From Chloroflexota bacterium (GTDB lineage: Bacteria; Chloroflexota; UBA6077): a stretch of 10,135 bases of DNA. Numbering within the stretch: the stretch's first letter is position 1; each line of letters opens with the position of its first letter. The notes under the pieces are model-generated. The model was not told the origin of the DNA, made no database searches, and saw only the letters and a list, made by a program, of their open reading frames with translations. The stretch is taken from contig JAMCTB010000030.1 in assembly GCA_023380955.1 (NCBI GenBank), positions 1 to 10,135 of the forward strand, read 5' to 3'. Shown here one piece after another: positions 1 through 6,845 of this stretch. Position numbers and translations under genes: made by a program.

Positions 1-127
1 GTTCGAGCGGCCACCGGCCGGACTGTGGCCGTCCGAGGGGTCCGTCAGCCAACCGCTGATCGACCTGCTCCGAGATGTGCCCGAGATCCGCTGGTTGGCC
101 ACCGACGAGGCGATCCTCGCTCGCTCC
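1..127. repeat. 127-bp direct repeat, edge copy
   Basis: Bases 1-127 are identical to 702-828; the match ends at base 128 (a) versus 829 (t). The offset is 701 bases, not a multiple of three. The copy at 702-828 is read in frame as part of the GH57 catalytic domain (it encodes GLWPSEGSVS). The edge copy is out of frame with the GH57 sequence that resumes at 128, so it reads as nonsense and supplies only a spurious GTG start at 25. It occupies the place where the N-terminal GH57 sequence should be. An exact repeat of 127 bases starting at the very first base looks like a k-mer overlap left by a de Bruijn graph assembler. A genuine partial duplication is the alternative. Confidence 0.9.
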
Positions 128-2181
128 AGCTGCAGGGCTATGCCAACGGCACGGTCCTGGACCGGGCCTGGAAGGTCAGCCTGCAGGAGCGGCTTTCCCC
201 GGAGGAGAAGCAGTTCGTCGATTCCCTCTTCTACAGCGTCAACAGGGACAACTTCATCCGCTCCTACCCTCGGTACTGGCAGCTGATGAGACTGAAGGAG
301 GAGGCCGGCGGAGACCTGGACCTGCTGGGCGAGACCTACTGGAGAGACCTGGTCGCCTGGTTCAACCTGGCATGGATCGATCCCACCTGGATCCAGCGGG
401 ATCCGGAGCTGAGGGCGCTGGTGGCCAAGGGTTCCCACTTCTCCCTGGACGAGGTGGGCACTATCCTCGACAAGCAGCGGGGGCTGATAGGGGTCACATT
501 GACCACCTATCGCCGCCTTCAGCGGCGCGGACAGGTGGAGCTGACAGCTTCCCCCTATTACCACCCCATTCTGCCCCTGGTAATGGACTCCAACTGCGGC
601 CAGGAGCCGAGCCCCTGGCTGCGCCTTCCCAGCGAGCGCTTTCAGCAGCGGCAAGATGCCCTGGAGCAGCTGAGACTGGCCGTGGATTACCACGAATCGG
701 TGTTCGAGCGGCCACCGGCCGGACTGTGGCCGTCCGAGGGGTCCGTCAGCCAACCGCTGATCGACCTGCTCCGAGATGTGCCCGAGATCCGCTGGTTGGC
801 CACCGACGAGGCGATCCTCGCTCGCTCCCTGGGGCGCAACATCGAGCGGAACGGCTGGGGTTACCTTTCCGACCCACGCTTTCTGTACCAACCCTACTGG
901 GCCGGGTCGGGGGATCACAGGGTGGCGATGGTGTTTCGGGACCACTACCTCTCGGATCGCATCGGCTTCACCTATCAGGGCATGAACGGCCGGCAGGCAG
1001 CGGAGGATCTGATGTTCCGCTTCATCGCCATCCACGAGATGGTGAAGGACGATCCGGTGCCCTACCTGGTGCCCATCGTCCTGGATGGGGAGAACTGCTG
1101 GGAGTACTACGAGCGGAACGGGGAGACCTTCCTGCGAGCGCTGTACGAGATGCTCTCGCGGGAGAGCAGGGTGCGCCCCGCGACGGTGTCGGAGTTCTTG
1201 AACCAGTTCCCGCCTCGCGAAGAGATCCTGCGGCTGGCTACCGGCTCCTGGATCAACGGCGATCTGGAGACCTGGATCGGCGAGGACACCCAGAACCGGG
1301 GGTGGGAGTATCTGACGCGGACTCGTACAGCCTTGGCCGAGGCCGAGAGCCGTGGAACCCTGCCCGACGGACAGCTGAGCCGCGCCAGGCGGTGTATGAT
1401 GGCTGCCGAGGGGAGCGATTGGTTCTGGTGGTACTACAGCCACAACGTGTCCGAACAGGACGACATGTTCGACCGGCTGTTCCGGCACTTCCTCAAGGGC
1501 GTCTACCGGGCCCTGGAGCTGCCCATGCCGGAATGGGTCGGCACGCCGATCATCAGTCAGGTGCCCAAACTGACCAGTCGCAGTCCCAGCGACTACGTGC
1601 GTCCCTCGCTGGAGGGGGGCGATCTCTCCCCCGAGCCGTGGGCATCGGCGGGATACGTGGAACCGAAGGGCTCCACGGGGGCGATGCAGCAGGGCAGCGC
1701 TCTGCTGAAACGGCTATACTTTGGGTACGACGATCTGTCCCTCTATCTGCGCGTGGAGTCCCACACCAGCTTGAAAGGGTACCTGGTGGAGGTCTACGTG
1801 AGCCGCCGCGAGGGGAGCTGCCCGGACCTGGTGGAGACGGGAACCCGACGCAGCGCTGTGGTGCAACCGGCGACGGGGCACGCCTCGAGGGAGATCACCC
1901 TGAGACCCGATGGGCCCTCCATCGAGCTGCGTCGCTGGGAGGAAGGCAGCGGGTGGATCCGGATCCAGGGTGACCTGGAAACGGTGGCGGACGATACGGC
2001 GGTGGAGGCGGCGGTGGCCCTGGAGGCGCTGGGGATGGAGCTGGGGACGCCCATGGGGCTGTCGGTCGTCGTCTTCAAGGACAACCTGGTGGTGCAGCGG
2101 CTACCGGAGGAAGGCGAGATCGTCGTGGATCTGGCGCGAGTGGCCGCCAGTGGTAGGTCCAGAGCGATGAGTAATGAGTAA
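128..2181 (+). CDS. GH57 family glycoside hydrolase, 5' end missing
   Basis: Probable alpha-glucan-active enzyme (alpha-amylase or glucanotransferase type) of glycoside hydrolase family 57. Coherent family sequence begins at the codon at about 130 (LQGYANGTVLDRAW) and runs to TAA 2179-2181, about 684 residues. The expected catalytic motifs are present: GLWPSEG at 721-741 with the presumed nucleophile Glu at 736-738; FRDHYLSD from 934 with the presumed acid/base Asp at 940-942; DGENCWEYY from 1084; and SWINGDLETWIGEDTQNRGW from 1246. The last roughly 200 residues look like the beta-sandwich C-terminal region of larger GH57 proteins. No signal peptide can be judged because the N-terminus, including the HxH/HQP region, is absent: the preceding 127 bases are an out-of-frame copy of downstream sequence. 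The final residues (MSNE) are encoded by a heptamer repeat, so the stop may have been supplied by the repeat. Family call is firm; exact substrate is unknown. Confidence 0.88.
702..828. repeat. 127-bp direct repeat, in-frame copy within GH57 gene
   Basis: Identical partner of bases 1-127. This copy is in its natural context: it encodes the end of VFERPPAG, the nucleophile motif and the following LLRDVPEIRWLATDEAILA stretch, all typical of GH57. It is therefore the original and the edge copy is the displaced one. Confidence 0.9.
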
Positions 2182-2227
2182 TGGGTAATGGGCGGTGGGA
2201 CCCGTTACTCATCACTCATGACTCATC
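2166..2227. repeat. Inverted heptamer array forming a long hairpin
   Basis: The left arm (2166-2192) is built of degenerate 7-mers GATGAGT, AATGAGT, AATGGGT, AATGGG. The right arm (2201-2227) is its near complement (TTACTCAT, CACTCAT, GACTCAT units). Of 27 arm positions 23 pair, around an 8-base loop. The array includes the stop codon of the GH57 gene (2179-2181) and ends about 10 bases before the serS ribosome binding site. It has no T-tract, so a classical intrinsic terminator is unlikely. It may be a mobile or slippage-prone intergenic repeat; an effect on serS or on mRNA ends is inference. Confidence 0.8.
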
Positions 2228-2250
2228 ACTGAGAATGGTGAGGTGCAATT

Positions 2251-3537
2251 TTGCTTAGCCTGCAGTTCATCCGCGATCATCCCGACGTCGTAAAGGAGTC
2301 GCTACGGAAGCGACACGAGACCGCACCGGTGGACGAGATCCTGGAGTTGGACGTCCGCCGGCGCCAACTGCTGTCCCAGCTTGAGGCCATGCGGGCCGAG
2401 CAGAACCGGGCCTCAGGCGAGATCGCGAAGGTCAAGGACAAGTCGACCATCGCCGATCGGATCGCCGAGATGAGGCAGCTGTCCCAGCGGATCAAGGAGC
2501 TGGAGCCGACCATCAAGGATATCGACGAGCGGCTGGAGCAGCTACTCCTGCTGGTCCCCAACATCCCGAACGAGTCCGTTCCCGAGGGGAAGGACGAGAC
2601 GCAGAACGTGGTGGTTCGGAGCTGGGGCGAGCCGAAGAGCTTCGATTTCGAGCCCCGCCCTCATTGGGAGATCGGCGAGCGGCTGGGCATCATGGATTTC
2701 GAGCGCGCGGCTAAGATCTCTGGAGCGCGATTTGGCCTGCTGAAGGGATTGGGTGCCAGGCTGGAGCGGGCCATCGTCTCCTTCATGCTGGATATGCACA
2801 CCACCGAGCACGGCTATACCGAGATATACCCCCCGTATCTCGTCCGCCGAGAGTGCATGGTTGGCACGGGCCAGCTGCCTAAGTTCGAGGAGGATGCCTA
2901 CCGGACCGATCCCGATGATCTCTTCCTCGTGCCGACGGCTGAGGTGCCGGTGACCAACATGCACAGGGACGAGATCCTGGAGCCTGGTACCCTGCCCCTC
3001 CACTACGTGGCCTACACGGCCTGCTTCCGCCGTGAGGCGGGCTCGGCCGGTCGGGACACCCGAGGGCTGATCCGGGTGCACCAGTTCGACAAGGTGGAGT
3101 TGGTCAAGTTCGTCGAGCCGGGCAGCTCCTACGATGAGTTGGAGAAGCTGCTGGGGGACGCCGAGGACGTGCTGAAGCGGCTGGAGATCCCCTACAGGGT
3201 GAGCATGATGTGCACCGGCGACGTGGGGTTCGCCGCGGCCAAGAAGTACGACCCTGAGGCGTGGATGCCCGGCCAGGGCAGATACGTGGAGATCTCCTCC
3301 TGCAGCAACTTCGTGGACTTCCAGGCCAGACGGGCGAACATCCGCTACCGGCCCGAGGCAGGTGCGAAGGCTGAGTTCGTCCACACCCTGAACGGGTCGG
3401 GTCTGGCGGTGGGGCGCACCATGGCGGCGGTGCTGGAGAACTACCAGCAGGCCGATGGTTCGGTGGTGATCCCCGAGGCGCTGCGGCCTTACATGGGTGG
3501 TCTGGGGGTAATCGCCCCGGCTCGCGAGACGGAGTAG
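2251..3537 (+). CDS. serS: Serine--tRNA ligase (SerRS)
   Basis: Cytosolic class II aminoacyl-tRNA synthetase that charges tRNA-Ser (and tRNA-Sec where present) with serine. It is 428 residues, normal for bacterial SerRS. The N-terminus [20 protein letters not shown] is typical; residues about 27-105 form the tRNA-binding antiparallel coiled coil. The serine-binding TAE triad is at residues 229-231. Motif 2 is [14 protein letters not shown] from residue 259. Motif 3 is [10 protein letters not shown] from residue 381, with Arg389, followed by the characteristic [21 protein letters not shown]. The TTG start at 2251 is chosen because it matches the family N-terminus and has AGGTG at 2241-2245, 5 bases upstream; no ATG or GTG fits. 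It appears monocistronic: a hairpin lies upstream and a terminator follows at 3551. No frameshift or missing catalytic residue is seen. Confidence 0.97.
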   Translation: MLSLQFIRDHPDVVKESLRKRHETAPVDEILELDVRRRQLLSQLEAMRAEQNRASGEIAKVKDKSTIADRIAEMRQLSQRIKELEPTIKDIDERLEQLLLLVPNIPNESVPEGKDETQNVVVRSWGEPKSFDFEPRPHWEIGERLGIMDFERAAKISGARFGLLKGLGARLERAIVSFMLDMHTTEHGYTEIYPPYLVRRECMVGTGQLPKFEEDAYRTDPDDLFLVPTAEVPVTNMHRDEILEPGTLPLHYVAYTACFRREAGSAGRDTRGLIRVHQFDKVELVKFVEPGSSYDELEKLLGDAEDVLKRLEIPYRVSMMCTGDVGFAAAKKYDPEAWMPGQGRYVEISSCSNFVDFQARRANIRYRPEAGAKAEFVHTLNGSGLAVGRTMAAVLENYQQADGSVVIPEALRPYMGGLGVIAPARETE

Positions 3538-3550
3538 GCTGCGCCCCCGG

Positions 3551-3585
3551 CGATGCGGCTCGCCGGACCGCATCGTTGTTGTCTC
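3551..3585 (+). terminator. Probable intrinsic terminator of serS
   Basis: A perfect 8-bp stem, CGATGCGG (3551-3558) with CCGCATCG (3568-3575), encloses a 9-base loop and is followed by the T-rich run TTGTTGTCT. It begins 14 bases after the serS stop and ends just before the SRP RNA promoter, so it cleanly separates the two units. Confidence 0.7.
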
Positions 3586-3587
3586 CC

Positions 3588-3617
3588 TTGACACCGGGGT
3601 AATAGCCCGGCTAGAAT
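3588..3617 (+). promoter_or_regulatory. Sigma-70 type promoter of the SRP RNA
   Basis: TTGACA at 3588-3593 matches the -35 consensus perfectly. TAGAAT at 3612-3617 is a 5/6 match to the -10 box, with an 18-base spacer. The predicted start, 7 bases after the -10 box, is 3624, exactly where the terminal helix of the SRP RNA begins. The agreement of promoter position and RNA end makes this a strong call. Confidence 0.85.
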
Positions 3618-3623
3618 CTAATT

Positions 3624-3892
3624 GGTCGTGCTAGACGGGGAACTAGCGGTGCCCTGTACCCGCAACCCGCTATAGCGGGGTCGAATTCCCGTTCGAGGCT
3701 CAGTGCTTTTCGACCAGGGCTTGGCTCAGTGGCGTAGAGGGCTTGGTCCTGCGCGGCGGAGACTCAGGAACCCCGTCAGGTCCGGAAGGAAGCAGCGGTA
3801 ACTGGTTATCTTCGGGTGCCGCAGGGCAACCTGGCCGGAGCAGGCTAGTCAGGCACCGTCGGGGGGCCTGGGTCGACAACGGGTGCACGACC
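3624..3892 (+). ncRNA. ffs: Signal recognition particle RNA, large bacterial type (with Alu domain)
   Basis: RNA scaffold of the signal recognition particle; with Ffh (SRP54) it targets ribosomes making membrane and exported proteins. The ends pair perfectly: GGTCGTGC (3624-3631) with GCACGACC (3885-3892), giving about 269 nt. The 5' part holds the Alu-domain signature GGTGCCCTGTACCCGCAA (from about 3648) followed by CCCGCTATAGCGGGG, as in the Bacillus scRNA. The S-domain Ffh-binding hairpin is clear at 3775-3796 (GTCAGGTCCGGAAGGAAGC core with GGAA tetraloop), and its returning strand holds GTGCCGCAGGGCAACCTGG. This is therefore the long form and not the short 4.5S form of Proteobacteria. It has its own promoter and downstream hairpins. 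Overlapping open frames on both strands here are chance. Confidence 0.95.
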
Positions 3893-3942
3893 GTCTCTTC
3901 GTCAGAGACCACGGGGCGGTGGCGAATTCGCCACCGCCTCTT
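3893..3942 (+). terminator. Tandem hairpins after SRP RNA, second a perfect 24-bp palindrome
   Basis: GTCTCT (3893-3898) pairs with AGAGAC (3904-3909) over a 5-base loop directly after the RNA. It is followed by a perfect 24-base palindrome at 3915-3938 whose arms are GGCGGTGGCGAA and its complement. Only a weak T-stretch follows (TCTTGG), so termination is plausible but not certain. The arm GCGGTGGC/GCCACCGC recurs at 6311-6328, so the palindrome may instead be a dispersed repeat. Confidence 0.55.
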
Positions 3943-4031
3943 GGCGCCATGGACTCGCGCCGTGGCCCCTGGGGCGGTCTCTCCTTTCCCGGCGGCTGGG
4001 ACGCACCCATCAACCGAGGAGGTTGGCCCCT

Positions 4032-4337
4032 ATGACCCTCTGGCTCGATGTGGCCGTGGTCTTCGCTCTGAACGTGCCCTTCGGTTACTGGCGGGGCAAC
4101 GTCAAGAAGCTCTCCTGGCAATGGATCCTGGCGATCCACGTCCCCGTGGCGCTGGCAATCCTGGTTCGGCTGGCCTCTCACCTCCCCTTCGAGCCGGTGA
4201 CCCTCGTGTCCATGGTGTTGGCCTTCTTCAGCGGCCAAACGGCGGGGCAGAGGCTCCGGGTCCCCCTGGCGGTTCTCTTGTCCGCCCCCCTCACCTCCTG
4301 GCTTCCACTGGACCTGCTGCGATTGCTGATGGATTGA
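4032..4337 (+). CDS. Small conserved-looking membrane protein, function unknown
   Basis: I do not recognise a named family. The product is 101 residues, very hydrophobic, with about four predicted membrane segments (roughly residues 3-19, 28-48, 53-70 and 77-97). Short basic stretches lie between them (WRGNVKKLS near residues 20-28; GQRLR near 72-76). The first loop and second helix (VPFGYWRGNVKKLSWQW) look like a distinctive signature rather than random hydrophobic sequence. The start is ATG 4032, because a strong GAGGAGG at 4016-4022 lies 9 bases upstream; the in-frame TTG at 4023 directly abuts that site and is rejected. The gene sits 139 bases after the SRP RNA and 63 bases before rsmA and may be cotranscribed with rsmA-ispE. 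Proximity to the SRP RNA is probably incidental. Confidence 0.75.
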   Translation: MTLWLDVAVVFALNVPFGYWRGNVKKLSWQWILAIHVPVALAILVRLASHLPFEPVTLVSMVLAFFSGQTAGQRLRVPLAVLLSAPLTSWLPLDLLRLLMD

Positions 4338-4400
4338 GACCGCGCTACGCCGTCGGCGTGGTACGATTGGTGAAAAGGCAGGGTGGGGGATCGAAGCGGA

Positions 4401-5327
4401 ATGGCGGATCGACGGGAGACAACGGCACGACGTAAGATGCAGCAGCCGGCGGGGGTTCCGTCGCCGGAGGAGCTGGCTCAACTGACCCCCCGGGCTCTCC
4501 TGCGGAAGCTCGGCCTCTCCGCTCGGAAGGGCTTCTCCCAGAGCTTCCTCACCGACCAGTACGTCGTCAGGGACATCGTCGCCGCGGCCGAGCTGCAGGC
4601 CACCGATGAGGTGCTGGAGGTGGGCCCCGGTCTCGGGGTTCTGACCCGCGAGCTGGTGAAGGCCGCCGGCCGGGTCGTGGCGGTGGAGCTGGACCGAAGG
4701 CTGGCCGAGCTGCTCCCTCAGCTGGTGGCGGGCGCCGCGAATCTGCGGGTCATCCAGGGTGACTACCTGGACTTCGATCCCGCGGCGGTCTTCTCGGGGC
4801 CCTACAAGATGGTGGCCAACCTCCCGTACGCCATCACGTCGCCTGCGCTCCGGCACATGCTGACCGCCGCTGCCAAGCCTACTCTGGCGGTGGTGATGGT
4901 GCAGCGTGAGGTGGCGGAGCGGATCGCGGCGAAGCCCGGCGACACGAGCCTCCTGTCCATCATGGTGCAGCTGTATTCCCGCGTGACCGTGGTGCGCGAC
5001 GTCCTGGCCGGCGCTTTCTATCCTGCTCCCAAGGTGGATTCCACGGTCCTCAAGCTGGAGGTCTACGACCGTCCGCCTGTCGATGTGGAGGATCCGGAGG
5101 CGCTGCTGCGGATCGTGGCCGCCGGGTTCAGCCGCCGCCGGAAGCAGCTACACAACTCCCTTTCCCAGAGCCTGTGGTTTCCTCCGGGCGGCGTCTTCGA
5201 GGTGCTGGAGAGGGCTGGCATTGAGCCTTCCCGCCGCGCCCAGACCCTCTCCCTGAAGGAGTGGGCGAGGCTGTACCATGCCCACCAGGATGCCAGGGCC
5301 AGGTGGCAGTCGGAGCAAACCCCATGA
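4401..5327 (+). CDS. rsmA: 16S rRNA (adenine(1518)-N(6)/adenine(1519)-N(6))-dimethyltransferase (KsgA)
   Basis: Dimethylates two adjacent adenines in the 3' terminal hairpin of 16S rRNA using SAM, a late small-subunit maturation and quality step. The N-terminal SQSFLTDQYVVRDIV is the family entry motif (QNFL type). SAM motif I is EVGPGLGVLT from residue 73; the acidic GDYLDFD follows; the catalytic NLPY motif is at residues 140-143 (NLPYAITSP). The C-terminal helical domain begins with YPAPKVDSTV and contains FSRRRKQLHNSL from residue 243. Length from ATG 4401 is 308 residues, slightly long for the family owing to an N-terminal extension. The start is uncertain: GTG 4383, ATG 4401 and ATG 4437 are in frame; 4401 is preferred because the G-rich GGTGGGGGA lies about 10 bases upstream. 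The stop overlaps the ispE start by ATGA, so the two are translationally coupled. Confidence 0.95.
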   Translation: MADRRETTARRKMQQPAGVPSPEELAQLTPRALLRKLGLSARKGFSQSFLTDQYVVRDIVAAAELQATDEVLEVGPGLGVLTRELVKAAGRVVAVELDRRLAELLPQLVAGAANLRVIQGDYLDFDPAAVFSGPYKMVANLPYAITSPALRHMLTAAAKPTLAVVMVQREVAERIAAKPGDTSLLSIMVQLYSRVTVVRDVLAGAFYPAPKVDSTVLKLEVYDRPPVDVEDPEALLRIVAAGFSRRRKQLHNSLSQSLWFPPGGVFEVLERAGIEPSRRAQTLSLKEWARLYHAHQDARARWQSEQTP

Positions 5328-6208
5328 AGCGAGTGGAGGTGACGGCTTACGCCAAGGTCAACCTTTCCCTGGAGGTGCTCGGCAAGCGCCCGGACGGGTT
5401 CCACGAGGTGCGAACCGTCATGCAGTCGATCAGCCTGGCCGATCGGCTGGTGATGGAGGAGACCGCGGAGCTCTCCCTGGTGTGCGAGCCGGCGGAGCTG
5501 GCAGGCGAGGACAACCTGGTGCTGCGGGCCGCCCGAGCATTGAGAGAGGCGCACGGAGCCTCGGGAGGGGCCAGGATCACCCTGGCCAAGGGCATACCTA
5601 TCGCCGGGGGGCTTGGTGGGGCAAGCGCCGACGCCGCGGTGACCTTGGTCGGCCTGGCGCGACTGTGGGGCCTGGCTTCCGCGCCGGAAGAGCTGCGGTC
5701 GCTGGCGGCCCGCCTGGGCTCCGACGTGCCCTTCTTCCTGTCCGGCGGGACGGCCCTGGCGAGGGGCAGGGGAGAGGTCGTCGACCCCCTCCCGGACCTC
5801 GCGACCCACTGGATGGTTCTCCTGGTGCCCTCCCATTCCCTATCGGCCAAGACGGCCGAGCTGTACCGCAGGCTCACGCCCGGCGCCTGGTCCAGCGGCG
5901 AGCGGACGAGCCGTCTGGTGCGGACAATCCGGGAGCGACGCCCCCTGCAGGAGGATCTCCTGTCCAACAGCTTCGAGTCGGTGGCCGACCGGCTGTTCCC
6001 TTCCCTGGGCGAGTGCCGGCGGGCGCTGCTGGAGGCCGGTGCGCCCGGGGTCCACCTTTCCGGCGCGGGTCCGGCGCTCTATGCCCTCTTCCCGGGCAAG
6101 TCTGCGGCCGGAGCGGCCTCGGACCGCCTCTCCCGGGCGGGCTACCAACCCCTTGTGGCCCGGACCCTAAAGGCCGAGGAGGCGCGTCCCCGGCCGGCAG
6201 GGGTGTAG
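5324..6208 (+). CDS. ispE: 4-(cytidine 5'-diphospho)-2-C-methyl-D-erythritol kinase
   Basis: ATP-dependent kinase of the MEP pathway of isoprenoid synthesis; phosphorylates the 2-hydroxyl of CDP-methylerythritol. It belongs to the GHMP kinase superfamily. The N-terminal AKVNLSLEVLGKRPDGFHE contains the conserved Lys (residue 11). The glycine-rich ATP loop is PIAGGLGGASAD (residues 92-103). The catalytic Asp is in GSDVPFF (Asp134). The third GHMP motif is LSGAGPALYALFP near the C-terminus. Length from ATG 5324 is 294 residues, normal. That start overlaps the rsmA stop by four bases, has CGGAG at 5311-5315 with an 8-base spacer, and gives the standard N-terminus; the in-frame ATG upstream at 5279 would add an unsupported extension. 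The rsmA-ispE pairing is common in bacteria. Implies use of the MEP rather than the mevalonate route. Confidence 0.96.
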   Translation: MKRVEVTAYAKVNLSLEVLGKRPDGFHEVRTVMQSISLADRLVMEETAELSLVCEPAELAGEDNLVLRAARALREAHGASGGARITLAKGIPIAGGLGGASADAAVTLVGLARLWGLASAPEELRSLAARLGSDVPFFLSGGTALARGRGEVVDPLPDLATHWMVLLVPSHSLSAKTAELYRRLTPGAWSSGERTSRLVRTIRERRPLQEDLLSNSFESVADRLFPSLGECRRALLEAGAPGVHLSGAGPALYALFPGKSAAGAASDRLSRAGYQPLVARTLKAEEARPRPAGV

Positions 6209-6219
6209 CCTGGCCGGGG
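6188..6219 (+). terminator. Candidate hairpin at ispE stop
   Basis: CCCCGGCC (6188-6195) and GGCCGGGG (6212-6219) form a perfect 8-bp GC stem across the ispE stop codon (6206-6208), with a 16-base loop. There is no good T-tract after it (CTTCTCCTGTG). It could end the rsmA-ispE transcript or be a chance of high GC. Confidence 0.35.
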
Positions 6220-6527
6220 CTTCTCCTGTGCGTCAGCGTCAGCCGGGGGCAACCGACCGGGCTGCCCGTCGGAGTGCTGCGGCTTGCCGTGGCTCTTGGT
6301 CGGGACGAAAGCGGTGGCAAGCCACCGCACTCCAAATTGGCTCGCCGCGCGTTCTCGAACCCTGTCCGGGTTACTCGCCATGCCCTCGTCCTGCCACTTT
6401 GGCGCGGATGTGTGCGTTGAGAAAACAGGAACCACCTCGTTCAGGAGGCTCCCTCTGCTCCAGAGCCCATAGCCTGAAGGTGGGCCATAACCTGCAGGAA
6501 GGGGATGGGCTTCATGTGGCGACCAGT
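6209..6527. other. Non-coding stretch between ispE and intron relic
   Basis: No credible gene is seen. Open frames that cross it are continuations of shadows of ispE. It contains a short CGTCAG hexamer doublet (6231-6242), the palindromic repeat at 6271-6333, and a small AACCC/GGGTT inverted repeat near 6358-6372. Together with the intron relic downstream it makes a gap of over 700 bases, unusually long for this otherwise compact window. Confidence 0.6.
6271..6333. repeat. Nested palindromic intergenic repeat (REP-like)
   Basis: The outer arms are ggagtgctgcggcttgcc (6271-6288) and ggcaagccaccgcactcc (6316-6333), complementary at all but two or three positions. Within the right half, GCGGTGGC (6311-6318) and GCCACCGC (6321-6328) form a perfect 8-bp hairpin with an AA loop, so alternative foldings compete. 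The same 8-base arm occurs in the palindrome at 3915-3938. The layout resembles dispersed REP-type palindromes; this is inferred from two copies only. Confidence 0.65.
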
Positions 6528-6805
6528 ACTCATCTATCTCTCACGCAGCAACGGTGTCCGCCAGCGGTGCGGGGGCGCATCAAGGCGATCACGGCGCCGC
6601 GGTATCGGTTGCCGTAAGCGGTGAAGCCAATGGTGGACGAAGTGAACCGCGTGCTGCGAGGCTTGGTCTGTTTCTGAGCAAGAAGGCCGGTCGGTCCGGG
6701 CGACGCTGGGAGAAGTTCGGATTGGAGTTCTTCCAGAAGCTCGAGGTGTATCAACTGACGGGAACCGTCTCGTGGCACAAGGCAGCGCCGATAGCGGCGC
6801 GGTGA
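6528..6805 (+). pseudogene. Decayed C-terminal fragment of a group II intron reverse transcriptase/maturase
   Basis: Two reading frames together resemble the maturase (X) domain and C-terminus of bacterial group II intron proteins. In one frame, 6552-6674 reads VRGRIKAITAPRYRLP, a TAA stop at 6615-6617, then AVKPMVDEVNRVLRGLVCF and TGA at 6675. This matches the family pattern of a basic helix with (I)KxIT, then (V)xELNxxLRGWxNYF. Another frame continues KKAGRSGRRWEKFGLEFFQKL followed by EVYQLTGTVSWHKAAPIAAR and TGA at 6803-6805, matching the usual ending (F..LGLYRL.GTVRY...A). The stretch expected between the blocks (about 30-40 residues) is missing. So there is at least one stop, one frame change and one deletion, and no RT palm domain. 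A partial intron domain V directly follows, which strengthens the call. Confidence 0.62.
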
Positions 6806-6815
6806 AGGATCTCGG

Positions 6816-6845
6816 AAAGCCGGAAGAGGGAGAACCTCATGCGTC
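6816..6845 (+). ncRNA. Truncated group II intron domain V remnant
   Basis: Starting 11 bases after the maturase relic stop, the sequence AAAGCCGGAAGAGG, GAGAA, CCTCATGCGTC follows the domain V plan. The catalytic AGC triad is at 6818-6820, then the lower-stem 5' strand (GCCGG), the upper stem GAGG/CCTC (6826-6829 with 6835-6838) around a GNRA-like loop, then the ATG/C bulge side. The 3' strand of the lower stem (expected CCGGTTC type) is absent: after GCGTC the sequence turns into the CGTCAGC heptamer array. Catalysis would be impossible. Identification is by recall of the domain V consensus, without a covariance search. Confidence 0.6.

Noticed and set aside
2542..3594. Long open frame on the - strand across serS (350 codons)
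   Set aside because: Antisense shadow of serS in GC-rich sequence; composition rich in His, Arg and Gln with no domain.
4334..4367. TTGAGA and TACGAT as a promoter for rsmA
   Set aside because: The spacer is 22 bases, too long for a sigma-70 promoter, and neither box is close to consensus.
3743..4435. Open + frame spanning the SRP RNA and the small membrane gene
   Set aside because: Starts inside the SRP RNA and is out of frame with the gene that has a good ribosome binding site.
3849..4856. Long - strand open frame across the SRP RNA 3' end, the membrane protein and rsmA
   Set aside because: It crosses an RNA gene and two well-supported + strand genes and shows no recognisable motif.
6412..6416. 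GTGCG as a possible 5' end of the group II intron
   Set aside because: Five bases only, and the following sequence does not resemble domain I; too weak to set a boundary.
5278..6420. Second + strand open frame of 380 codons over ispE
   Set aside because: Out-of-frame shadow of ispE; Gly/Arg/Pro-rich without family features, while ispE has all GHMP motifs.
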